Positions 7,759-14,560 of a stretch of 17,488 nt of DNA are shown here, one piece after another. The stretch's first letter is position 1; every line of letters starts with the position of its first letter. The translations under genes and the position numbers were made by a program. This DNA comes from an uncultured Dermabacteraceae bacterium (GTDB lineage: Bacteria; Actinomycetota; Actinomycetes; Actinomycetales; Dermabacteraceae), in contig CAMILZ010000032.1 of the NCBI GenBank assembly GCA_946223075.1, positions 1 through 17,488 of the forward strand, written 5' to 3'. A model generated the notes under the pieces. The model saw only the letters and a list, made by a program, of their open reading frames with translations. It was not told the DNA's origin and searched no databases.

Positions 7759-8696
7759 GTACTTCCGTTGAGTCCGTGACTACTCCCCCGCCCCCTCGCG
7801 CCGCGCGCAAAGGGGGGCCTCTAGGCAATCGCCTTACCGCGAGGCGCAGCCTTCTCATGCTCCCCGCGCTCGCACTCATGGCGATCTTCATGCTCGGCCC
7901 GATCGTCTACTCGATCTACTTGGCCTTCACGAATAAGGCGGTACGCGGCGAAAACGCGAAGACCGTGAAGTTCGTGGGAATCGACAACTTCCTCACGGCC
8001 TTCGGAGACGACCGGTTCTGGAACGCGGTCGTTCTCACCCTCATCTTTACGGTCGTCTCCGCGGTCATCGGGCAGAACCTTCTCGGCATGGTGCTCGCGC
8101 TCCTCATGGAGAAAGCGAATAGGCTCATCACCTTCATTGGCACGTCGGTCGTGATCCTCGCGTGGATTCTTCCCGAAGTTGTGGCCGGCTACTTGCTGTA
8201 CACATTCTTCGCGGATCAGGGTTCGCTCAATACGCTCCTCACGAGCATCGGGTTGCCGGGCCAAGACTGGTTGTTCAGCGCGCCGATTCTCGCGGTGTCT
8301 TTCGCGAACATTTGGCGCGGCACCGCATTCACGATGCTGATCTATTCGGCGGCGCTCACGTCGATCCCAAAGGACGTGTACGAGTCAGCCGAGATTGATG
8401 GCGCTGGCGCGTGGAAGCGATTCATCAGCATCACCGTGCCGCTCATGCGCACGGCGATCGCCACGAACCTCATGCTGATTACGCTACAGACGCTCTCGGT
8501 GTTCGGCCTCATCTTCATCATGACGGGCGGTGGGCCTTCCGGCCGCAGCCAGACCCTCCCGCTGTACATGTATGAGCAAGCGTTCTCGTACGGCCAGCTC
8601 GGCTACGGCACCGCGGTCGCGCTCATCCTGCTCGCGATCGGGGCGATTGCCTCCCTCATCTACCTGAAGCTTCTGCCCGAGGAGGACAAGCGATGA
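7755..8696 (+). CDS. ABC sugar transporter permease, MalF/UgpA type
   Basis: Integral membrane subunit of a carbohydrate (CUT1-type) ABC importer, 313 aa. It has a short proline-rich cytoplasmic N-terminus and about six hydrophobic segments, the first near residues 33-57 and the last near 284-306. The cytoplasmic EAA loop, which docks to the ATPase, is at 210-230 (ESAEIDGAGAWKRF, then ITVP). The start overlaps the SBP2 stop, and the stop overlaps the next permease start by ATGA (8693-8696), so the three genes form one operon. No ATP-binding subunit lies in the window. Actinobacterial sugar importers often share one MsiK-type ATPase encoded elsewhere, which I infer here. Confidence 0.93.
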   Translation: MSTSVESVTTPPPPRAARKGGPLGNRLTARRSLLMLPALALMAIFMLGPIVYSIYLAFTNKAVRGENAKTVKFVGIDNFLTAFGDDRFWNAVVLTLIFTVVSAVIGQNLLGMVLALLMEKANRLITFIGTSVVILAWILPEVVAGYLLYTFFADQGSLNTLLTSIGLPGQDWLFSAPILAVSFANIWRGTAFTMLIYSAALTSIPKDVYESAEIDGAGAWKRFISITVPLMRTAIATNLMLITLQTLSVFGLIFIMTGGGPSGRSQTLPLYMYEQAFSYGQLGYGTAVALILLAIGAIASLIYLKLLPEEDKR

Positions 8697-9577
8697 CCAC
8701 CGCAGCTCCCACGACAAAGCGGGCGAAAAGCGACCGCATCGATCAGCCGCACACGGCACGCGGGCGCCTTGCTTCCGCGCTTTCTTCGATCCTCATCGCT
8801 CTCATTAGCGTGAGCTTCGCGATCCCCATTATTTGGGTGGTGCTCGCCTCCTTCGACACCGAGGCGACGCTCGCCGTGAAACTGCCGAAGCAGTGGAGTT
8901 TCGGCAACTATCAAGCGATCTGGAACGAGCAAACGACGTTCCGCCCGCTTTTCAATTCGCTCGTGCTGTGCGGGTTCGCCACGATCATCACGATGGTCGT
9001 CGCGGTGCTGTGCGCGTACGCGTTCTCGCGCTATCGATTCCGCGCTCGTCGCCCGCTGCTCATGGGCATCCTTTTCTCGACGGGCCTGCCGATCACGGCG
9101 ATCATGATTCCGGTGTATTCGATGTTTGTGCAGGTGAATCTCGTGGATTCGATGCCCGCGGCGATCTTGTTCCTCGCGACGTCGTCACTCCCCTACGCCA
9201 TCTTCCTCACGAAGGGCTTCATCGATTCGGTGCCCGTCGAGATTGAGGAAAGCGCGTGGACTGAGGGGGCGGGCATGATCCGCACGATCACGTCGGTGGT
9301 CCTGCCGCTCATGAAGTCAGGGCTCGCGGTCGCCACGATCTTCACGTTCGTGGGCATGTGGGGCAACTTCTTCGTGCCGTTCATGCTGCTGCTGAGCCCG
9401 GAGAAGCTGCCCGCGGCCGTCACTCTGTACACGTTCTCCTCGCAGTACGGTCAGGTCGCCTACGGTCAGCTCGCGGCGTTCTCGATCTTCTACTCCGCGC
9501 CGATCGTGGTGCTATACCTCGCGCTCGGCCGCAGCCTCGGCACGGGCTTCGCCGCGGCAGGCGGCGTGAAGGGATAG
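8693..9577 (+). CDS. ABC sugar transporter permease, MalG type
   Basis: Second membrane subunit of the same importer, 294 aa, with about six membrane segments (the first near 30-53). The EAA loop is at residues 186-205 (ESAWTEGAGMIRTIT then SVVLP), with EGA in place of the commoner DGA. The SFGNYQAIW segment (69-77) resembles the periplasmic loop often seen in MalG-type permeases. It is the last gene of the SBP2 operon: a perfect hairpin with T-rich tail follows 23 nt after the stop. SBP1 might also use this pair, since no second pair is visible. Confidence 0.93.
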   Translation: MTTAAPTTKRAKSDRIDQPHTARGRLASALSSILIALISVSFAIPIIWVVLASFDTEATLAVKLPKQWSFGNYQAIWNEQTTFRPLFNSLVLCGFATIITMVVAVLCAYAFSRYRFRARRPLLMGILFSTGLPITAIMIPVYSMFVQVNLVDSMPAAILFLATSSLPYAIFLTKGFIDSVPVEIEESAWTEGAGMIRTITSVVLPLMKSGLAVATIFTFVGMWGNFFVPFMLLLSPEKLPAAVTLYTFSSQYGQVAYGQLAAFSIFYSAPIVVLYLALGRSLGTGFAAAGGVKG

Positions 9578-9600
9578 GAATTCCGACGGTTGCCTACGCG

Positions 9601-9642
9601 AAGGCGCCCCTGGCCACGTGGCCAGGGGCGCCTTCTTTTCGT
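9601..9642 (+). terminator. Intrinsic terminator after the SBP2-permease operon
   Basis: A perfect 15-bp stem (9601-9615 with 9620-9634) with loop ACGT is followed by CTTTTCGT on the plus strand. It lies between the permease and the convergent YtxH-like gene. The hairpin is symmetric, but the minus-strand side has no T-run, so it mainly serves the plus strand. Confidence 0.85.
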
Positions 9643-9662
9643 GCTGTTTGATCAGCGAGGTG

Positions 9663-10043
9663 TTACTTCGCCTCGTGCACCTCGGCGTCGCCGCCGGCCA
9701 CGCTCGAGTCGCTCGAGGTGTCGGTGGCCTTCACCTTGGGGGAATCGGCTTTGTGCGAGGCGCGAACCTCGTTAGCCTTGCCCTTCGCCGTCGAGGCTGC
9801 GCCCTTCGCGGCGGTCTTGGCCTGCTCCGCAACCTCGGGTGCCTTGTCCTTCACGGCCCCGGCGGCGTCCTTCGCGGCCTTCGACACGGTTTCGCGCGCC
9901 TGGCCGACCTTCTCCTGCACGCGCGGGTCGTCGACGTACTGTTTCGCGGTCGCTTCGAGCTTTTCGTAGGGCTCGCGACCCATCTTCGAGCCGATCACAA
10001 AACCGATGGCGATGCCGGTCGCAAGAATGAGCTTGTTCTTCAT
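9663..10043 (-). CDS. YtxH-like small membrane-anchored protein
   Basis: A 126-aa protein with an N-terminal hydrophobic segment (about 4-18, LILATGIAIGFVIGS) followed by KMGREPYEKLE, a layout typical of YtxH-domain proteins. The rest is a low-complexity, Ala/Lys-rich, charged region of predicted helix or coiled coil (VSKAAKDAAGAVKDKA-like repeats) with an acidic, Ser/Asp-rich tail. The function of such proteins is mostly unknown; some are stress-linked. A longer frame reaches 10091, but I chose the ATG at 10041-10043 because AGGAGG lies 4 nt upstream and the domain begins there. It is convergent with the permease operon and sits 72 bp downstream of fdhD on the same strand, with no evident functional link. 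Confidence 0.75.
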   Translation of the reverse strand: MKNKLILATGIAIGFVIGSKMGREPYEKLEATAKQYVDDPRVQEKVGQARETVSKAAKDAAGAVKDKAPEVAEQAKTAAKGAASTAKGKANEVRASHKADSPKVKATDTSSDSSVAGGDAEVHEAK

Positions 10044-10047
10044 GGTT

Positions 10048-10053
10048 CCTCCT
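10048..10053 (-). promoter_or_regulatory. Ribosome binding site of the YtxH-like gene
   Basis: Perfect AGGAGG on the minus strand, 4 nt before the ATG at 10041-10043; the spacing is short. It decides this start over the upstream in-frame Met at 10091. Confidence 0.6.
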
Positions 10054-10115
10054 CCATAGAGGTGTGTCTGCGGACACGACCATCGTGACACACGGTTCTG
10101 AGGGGAACTCGGCCG

Positions 10116-10997
10116 TCAGCTTTCACTGTCCACAAGGTCAATCCGCTCCATCCCGCAGTACACGTTGAGGCGACCCTCGGCTTCCTCACCGTCGCCATCG
10201 CCGCGCACGAATCCGCACAGCGTGATGCCGAGTCGCGCGGCGGTATCGATCGCGAGGGACGAGGGTGCGCTCACGCACGCGATGAAGCCGATGCCGGCCA
10301 TGGCGGCCTTTTGGACGATTTCGAAGGAGGCGCGCGAGCTTACGAGGAGCACGGTGTCGTTGAGCGGGAGGCGATCCTCGAGGAGGGCCCAGCCGATGAC
10401 CTTATCCACGGCGTTGTGGCGGCCCACGTCTTCGCGCAGCACGAGGCGCTCCCCCTCGGGGGTGAGGAGCGCAGCGGCGTGCACGCCGCCTGTTTTGGAG
10501 AACGCTGCCTGGCCATCGCCGAGATCGCGCTGCGCGCGCAGAAGGCGCGATGGCTGCATGGCAAACGTCGGAACAAAATCGTGCCGAACCCGCTTCGTGA
10601 CCTGATCAATCGAGGCCGAGCCGCACACGCCACACGCGCTCGACGTAAGGAAAGGTTTCGTGATCACGGGTGCCGCGGCGATGGTACGGGTCGTGAAGTC
10701 CATGACGTTATAGGTGTTGCGCTCGAGGCCGGAATCATCCTCAACAACGGCACCGTCGCAATAGCGGGCCTCCCGCACGTCCTCGCGGCTCGTAATGTAC
10801 CCCTCGGCGTGGAGGAAGCCGTGGATGAGCTCAACGTCGTGGCCGGGGGTGCGCATCGTCATCGAGAGCTGCTGACCGTTGAGGCGAATGTCGAGCGGCT
10901 CTTCGACGGCGACGCTATCGGGCCGCTCGGAGTGGTAAAGCTTGCCGTCGCGAATGCGTACGCGCGTGAGGCGCGTCGATGCTGTCACTCGTCCCAT
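10116..10997 (-). CDS. fdhD: Formate dehydrogenase accessory sulfurtransferase FdhD
   Basis: FdhD carries sulfur from a cysteine desulfurase to the molybdenum bis-MGD cofactor of formate dehydrogenase, in the cytoplasm. The 293-aa protein shows the family landmarks: VEEPLDIRLNG near the start (31-41), MRTPGHDVELIHGFLHAEG (48-66), the CxxC sulfur-relay motif SSACGVCGS (Cys122 and Cys125), and EDVGRHNAVDK (189-199). The ATG at 10995-10997 has a weak ribosome site. A GTG three codons later is possible and changes little. No formate dehydrogenase or molybdopterin gene is in the window, so the client enzyme must be elsewhere. It is divergent from the GtrA gene across 55 bp. Confidence 0.93.
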   Translation of the reverse strand: MGRVTASTRLTRVRIRDGKLYHSERPDSVAVEEPLDIRLNGQQLSMTMRTPGHDVELIHGFLHAEGYITSREDVREARYCDGAVVEDDSGLERNTYNVMDFTTRTIAAAPVITKPFLTSSACGVCGSASIDQVTKRVRHDFVPTFAMQPSRLLRAQRDLGDGQAAFSKTGGVHAAALLTPEGERLVLREDVGRHNAVDKVIGWALLEDRLPLNDTVLLVSSRASFEIVQKAAMAGIGFIACVSAPSSLAIDTAARLGITLCGFVRGDGDGEEAEGRLNVYCGMERIDLVDSES

Positions 10998-11040
10998 AGC
11001 ACTTCAGCCTAGCCTCATTTTCCCACCGCGGCACGGCCTG

Positions 11041-11046
11041 TAATGT
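11041..11046 (+). promoter_or_regulatory. Candidate -10 box for a leaderless GtrA transcript
   Basis: TAATGT ends 6 nt before the GTG start at 11053, which puts the predicted transcript start at or near the start codon. No ribosome site precedes the GTG. This arrangement is common for leaderless genes in actinobacteria. The -35 (TTTTCC around 11018) is poor. Confidence 0.4.
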
Positions 11047-11052
11047 TGGGGC

Positions 11053-11538
11053 GTGACCGCGAAGGACTCCCCCTCGAAAGCTGCCGCTCTTGCGCATGCG
11101 CTGCGCGGCTCGAAGTTTCTCATCGTGGGCGGTCTCGTGTTTTTCTTCGACGCGGCCATGTACAACGTCCTCGTGTTTTGGGATCCGGTGCACGGCTGGG
11201 GCGAAGGGCTCATGCACGGCAACCCCATCGTCGCGAAGATCTTGACGATCGCGACAGCCAGCTGCCTCACGTATCTCGGGAATCGTTTTTGGACGTACGG
11301 GGACCGTGACAAGCCGCAGACCGCGAAATCCATTCTCGCGTTCATCATCGTGAACGTCATCGCGAGCGCGTTGCAGCTCGGCTGCCTGGGCTTTTCCCGC
11401 TACGTGCTCGGCCTCGATTCGGCCCTCGCAGACAACGTGAGCGGCACATTCATCGGCCAGGCGGTCTCCACAACGTTCCGGTACTTCACGTACGGCAGGT
11501 TCGTTTTTCCGGAGGCGAAGGGGTCCGACGCCACCTAG
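11053..11538 (+). CDS. GtrA family membrane protein
   Basis: A 161-aa protein with four predicted membrane segments (about 19-42, 62-80, 93-116 and 124-150). The family motifs are NRFWTYG after the second segment and FRYFTYGRFVFP at the C-terminus. GtrA-like proteins are thought to help move lipid-linked sugars across the membrane during cell-surface polysaccharide or teichoic-acid glycosylation. No glycosyltransferase partner is next to it here. The start is GTG with no ribosome site, consistent with leaderless expression. It ends 35 bp before the EIIA gene on the same strand, so the two may share a transcript, although their roles do not obviously connect. Confidence 0.88.
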   Translation: MTAKDSPSKAAALAHALRGSKFLIVGGLVFFFDAAMYNVLVFWDPVHGWGEGLMHGNPIVAKILTIATASCLTYLGNRFWTYGDRDKPQTAKSILAFIIVNVIASALQLGCLGFSRYVLGLDSALADNVSGTFIGQAVSTTFRYFTYGRFVFPEAKGSDAT

Positions 11539-11573
11539 ACTTGAGGTGAAGCTTCTTTTGAAAGGCGTGGATC

Positions 11574-12134
11574 ATGAACATTTCACAAGGTCGTGAAGGG
11601 TCGGAGCACGCTGCTCCGCGGTGGACATGCGACGTCACTCGCGATCACGGGAAGGGTTCCCCTTCGGCCTCGGGTGAGTCGGTCATTCTTTCGCCGCATG
11701 CGATTCGTGTCCCGGGTCTCGCGCGTACTCAAAGCGAAGCGATCGAGGAAGCGGGTGCTCTTCTCGTGGAGCTCGAGGCGATTGATCCGGCGTATGTGGA
11801 AGCGATGCATGAGCGCGAGGCGACGGTATCCACGTTCATGGGCCACGGGGTCGCGGTGCCGCATGCAACGAGCGAGGCGAAGCGCAGCATTCATCGCACG
11901 GCGATGAGCGTCGTGAAGTACAACGAGCCGATTCCGTGGGGCGATGATGGCGAGGAAAAGGTCTCTTACGTCGTCGCAATCGCGGGGATTGGCGATGAGC
12001 ACCTCATGCTGCTTCAGGCAATTTCGCAAGTGTTCGCGGAGGAGGATCGCCGGCGAGCACTGAGCGAGGCGGCGGCCCCGCTCGAAGTCCTTGCGGTGTT
12101 CGATCCGGATTTCGAGGAGACTCGCGGGCTGTGA
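11574..12134 (+). CDS. PTS EIIA component, mannitol/fructose type
   Basis: Phosphocarrier EIIA domain of the fructose-mannitol superfamily, which takes phosphate from HPr and passes it to an EIIB. The 186-aa protein has the active-site motif GHGVAVPHAT with His97 as the predicted phosphorylated residue. VSTFMGHG before it and GIGDEHLMLL after it match the mannitol (MtlA/MtlF) branch best. The family core begins near residue 38, so there is an unusual hydrophilic N-terminal extension of about 37 aa. I see no alternative start inside it, and GAAAGG 8 nt upstream supports the ATG at 11574. No EIIB or EIIC gene is visible, but HPr follows 123 bp downstream and enzyme I is convergent after that. 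It could serve a distant mannitol transporter or act as a regulatory EIIA. Confidence 0.88.
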   Translation: MNISQGREGSEHAAPRWTCDVTRDHGKGSPSASGESVILSPHAIRVPGLARTQSEAIEEAGALLVELEAIDPAYVEAMHEREATVSTFMGHGVAVPHATSEAKRSIHRTAMSVVKYNEPIPWGDDGEEKVSYVVAIAGIGDEHLMLLQAISQVFAEEDRRRALSEAAAPLEVLAVFDPDFEETRGL

Positions 12135-12257
12135 GCGCGGCCCGCGCCTGATATTCCCGACAAGGTGACCTGCAGCGTCATTCGGTAGGGTGGCCTCACT
12201 TATCTTTATCCGCTGGTGTTTGCCCGCGCGGCAGGCCGGCTCGTCGAAAGGCACATC

Positions 12258-12530
12258 ATGGCAGAACGTACCGTCAAGATTGCGGCCGCTTCCGGGCTCC
12301 ATGCCCGCCCCGCCGCTATTTTTTCGAAGGCTGCGGGCGAGCAGCCCGCGAAGGTGACGATCGAGAAGGTCGGCGGCGCCCCGATCGATGCCTCCTCGAT
12401 CCTCATGCTCATGACTCTTGGTGCGGGTCACGGCGACGAGGTCGTGCTTCGCGCCGAGGGCGATGGCGCTGAGGAATCGGTCAATGCTCTCGCGGCGCTC
12501 CTCGAGACGGATCTCGACGCACAGGGCTGA
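12258..12530 (+). CDS. ptsH: Phosphocarrier protein HPr
   Basis: The 90-aa HPr shuttles phosphate from enzyme I to the EIIA proteins of the PTS in the cytoplasm. The active-site motif SGLHARPA places the phosphorylated histidine at exactly residue 15. The second motif, SSILMLMTLGAGHGDEV, carries Ser46/Ser47 where Firmicutes HPr has its regulatory serine. No HPr kinase is seen here, and most actinobacteria are not known to use that switch. A GAAAGG site 6 nt upstream supports the ATG. The gene is followed by a perfect hairpin and convergent ptsI, whose product is its phosphate donor. Confidence 0.95.
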   Translation: MAERTVKIAAASGLHARPAAIFSKAAGEQPAKVTIEKVGGAPIDASSILMLMTLGAGHGDEVVLRAEGDGAEESVNALAALLETDLDAQG

Positions 12531-12551
12531 GAACCAACTCCCCCAACTGAC

Positions 12552-12591
12552 GAGAATGGGCACGCCACACGGCGTGCCCATTCTCTTTCGT
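12552..12591 (+). terminator. Intrinsic terminator between ptsH and ptsI
   Basis: A perfect 15-bp stem (12552-12566 with 12571-12585) with loop ACAC is followed by TTTCGT on the plus strand. It lies between two convergent genes and could stop both transcripts, though the T-run favours the plus strand. Confidence 0.85.
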
Positions 12592-12600
12592 ACGGGGGAA

Positions 12601-14319
12601 CTACAGGCCGATCTCTTCGAGAACGGGTAGCTGCTCGCGAACGGCGCGCTTACCTTCGGCGGCAGTAGGAGCGCTAACCGCGATGCGGGCAAGCTCGCGT
12701 GCCTGCTCGAGCGACACGGTCGAGAGCACCTTCGCGACCGCAGGCAGCGAGCGCGGGGTCATCGAAAGCGAATTCACGCCGAGCCCCACGAGTACGACCG
12801 CGAGCGCGGGGTCCCCAGCGGCCTCGCCACACACGCCCACGGGCTTGAGTGCGGTATCGCCAAAGGCTTCGAGGTCACCGCCGGCAACGCGTGCGCCGGT
12901 CGCCGTCGCACCCACGAGGGCGAGCACGGCGGGCTGCCACGGATCGTTGAGCTTCGCGAGGGCGCCGAGCATGCGATCGGCGGCCATCGTGTATTGCGCG
13001 AGGTCGTTCGTGCCGATCGAGGCGAAGTCCGCAACTGACATGAGGTGATCGCTCGTGAGGGCCGCGCTCGGGGTTTCCACCATGATGCCGGCACACTCAA
13101 CGCCTGCCTCACGTGCCATGGCCACGAAATCCTCGGTGTCCCCCAGGGTCGAGATCATGGGGGCCATGACCCACGGCTCGGCGTCGGTCTCGGCGCTCGC
13201 CTTCGCAATCGCCTTCAACTGATTCTCGAGCACGGAGCGCTTCTCCCACGACGTGCGGTATGCGCGAACACCGAGCGCCGGATTCGGCTCTTCGGCGTCG
13301 GTCAGGAACGGGAGGGGTTTGTCGGCGCCCGCGTCGATCGTGCGGATCACGACCTTTTTACCGGGGAACTGGCGAAGCACACCAGCGTACGCCTCGGCTT
13401 GCTCCTCGATGCTCGGTTCTTCATCGCGGTCGAGGAAGCAAAACTCGGTGCGGAAGAGCCCCACGCCATCCGCATGGGCTTCGACGGCGAGCGTTGCGTC
13501 TTTCGCGCCGCCAACATTGGCGAGCAACGGTACGCGGGTACCGTCGGAAAGCTGCGCTCCCCCACCTTCGTACGTAAGGGGGTGTTTCAGGAGTTCGTAC
13601 CAGGCCGCGGAGAGCTCGCGCTCGCGCTCACCGAACTCCCTCGTGACGGTGCCGGCGGCGCCATCGACAAAAACCACCGTGCCCGGCTCAAGCTCGTCTG
13701 CGCCTTTCGCGGCAACCACGGCGGGGATGCCGAGTTGGCGCGCGAGGATCGCGGTGTGCGACTGCGGGCCACCGTCGGAGGTCACGAGCGCGGAGACAAT
13801 ATTCGGATCGAGGGTCGCGGTATCGGCTGGAGCGAGGTCTTGCGCCACAAGCACGAAGCGCTCCTCGGAGAACGGAATGCCGGGAGCCTCATCACCGCGA
13901 AGCTTCGCGACGATTCTCGCGCGCACGTCCTTCACGTCGCTCGAGCGCTCGGCCATGTACCCGCCGAGGCCCTCGAGCATGGTCGCGACCTGATCGCCGG
14001 CCTCCCATACTGCCCGCTCGGCACTCATGCCCGCGTTGCGAACGAGCTGCTCGGCGCTCGTCGTCAGAGTCGGGTCTGCGGCCATTTGCGCGGTTGCTTC
14101 GAGCACGGCCTTGCCATCTCCACTCGCACTCGCGGCGCGCGCTTCAAGATCGGCCTTCACGGCAGCGGCCGCTTCGGCGATGCGAGATGCTTCCTTCTCA
14201 CGAGCCTCGCCTTCAGCGATGACCTCGCCGCGCTCGGGCTCCGCGACTGGAGGGGCCATGACTTTGACCGGGTCGATCACACGTCCGGCGCTTACGGCAA
14301 CACCCGTGTACTCACTCAT
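12601..14319 (-). CDS. ptsI: PTS enzyme I (phosphoenolpyruvate-protein phosphotransferase)
   Basis: Enzyme I transfers phosphate from PEP to HPr, the first step of PTS sugar uptake. The 572-aa length matches the family. The phosphohistidine signature GGPQSHTAILARQ has the active His at residue 188. The PEP-binding half shows ASIGTNDLAQYTMAADR and the catalytic cysteine motif GVCGEAAGDP near the C-terminus. A frame reaches 14349, but the ATG at 14317-14319 has a GGAGAGG site 5 nt upstream and starts at the family's usual MSEYTGVAVS-like N-terminus. It is convergent with ptsH and divergent from the DUF1846 gene. Confidence 0.96.
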   Translation of the reverse strand: MSEYTGVAVSAGRVIDPVKVMAPPVAEPERGEVIAEGEAREKEASRIAEAAAAVKADLEARAASASGDGKAVLEATAQMAADPTLTTSAEQLVRNAGMSAERAVWEAGDQVATMLEGLGGYMAERSSDVKDVRARIVAKLRGDEAPGIPFSEERFVLVAQDLAPADTATLDPNIVSALVTSDGGPQSHTAILARQLGIPAVVAAKGADELEPGTVVFVDGAAGTVTREFGERERELSAAWYELLKHPLTYEGGGAQLSDGTRVPLLANVGGAKDATLAVEAHADGVGLFRTEFCFLDRDEEPSIEEQAEAYAGVLRQFPGKKVVIRTIDAGADKPLPFLTDAEEPNPALGVRAYRTSWEKRSVLENQLKAIAKASAETDAEPWVMAPMISTLGDTEDFVAMAREAGVECAGIMVETPSAALTSDHLMSVADFASIGTNDLAQYTMAADRMLGALAKLNDPWQPAVLALVGATATGARVAGGDLEAFGDTALKPVGVCGEAAGDPALAVVLVGLGVNSLSMTPRSLPAVAKVLSTVSLEQARELARIAVSAPTAAEGKRAVREQLPVLEEIGL

Positions 14320-14324
14320 ACAAA

Positions 14325-14331
14325 CCTCTCC
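14325..14331 (-). promoter_or_regulatory. Ribosome binding site deciding the ptsI start
   Basis: GGAGAGG on the minus strand lies 5 nt before the ATG at 14317-14319. Confidence 0.6.
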
Positions 14332-14379
14332 GCTTTGTGCCCTCAGCACAGGAGCCTCGATGCACGATTACCGGCCAAA

Positions 14380-14385
14380 TCTATA
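14380..14385 (-). promoter_or_regulatory. Candidate ptsI -10 box
   Basis: TATAGA on the minus strand lies about 60 nt upstream of ptsI. A TTGGCG -35-like hexamer sits 20 bp further up, which is longer than ideal. Confidence 0.3.
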
Positions 14386-14482
14386 AGAACGGCCTGGAAT
14401 CCTCACGCCAACGGTGCGTCTCAGTGACGCGCTCAGCAAGCGTCGGAAATGGATGGTCCCGAAAACTGAGGAGATCGTGCCC

Positions 14483-14488
14483 TAGAAT
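14483..14488 (+). promoter_or_regulatory. Candidate -10 box for the DUF1846 gene
   Basis: TAGAAT lies 72 nt upstream of the DUF1846 ATG. No convincing -35 hexamer is found at 16-18 bp. Confidence 0.3.
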
Positions 14489-14547
14489 GCCGAGGGCTGC
14501 ACATGCAGGTTGTGTGCCACCGGCCCCCGTCTCGCACATCTCGCAGC

Positions 14548-14553
14548 AGGAGG
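14548..14553 (+). promoter_or_regulatory. Ribosome binding site deciding the DUF1846 start
   Basis: Perfect AGGAGG 7 nt before the ATG at 14561. It decides this start over the upstream in-frame ATG at 14510. Confidence 0.7.
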
Positions 14554-14560
14554 GCCACGC

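Noticed and set aside
13045..14427. 460-codon open frame antisense to ptsI
   Set aside because: ptsI has all catalytic motifs on the other strand; this frame has none and no ribosome site.
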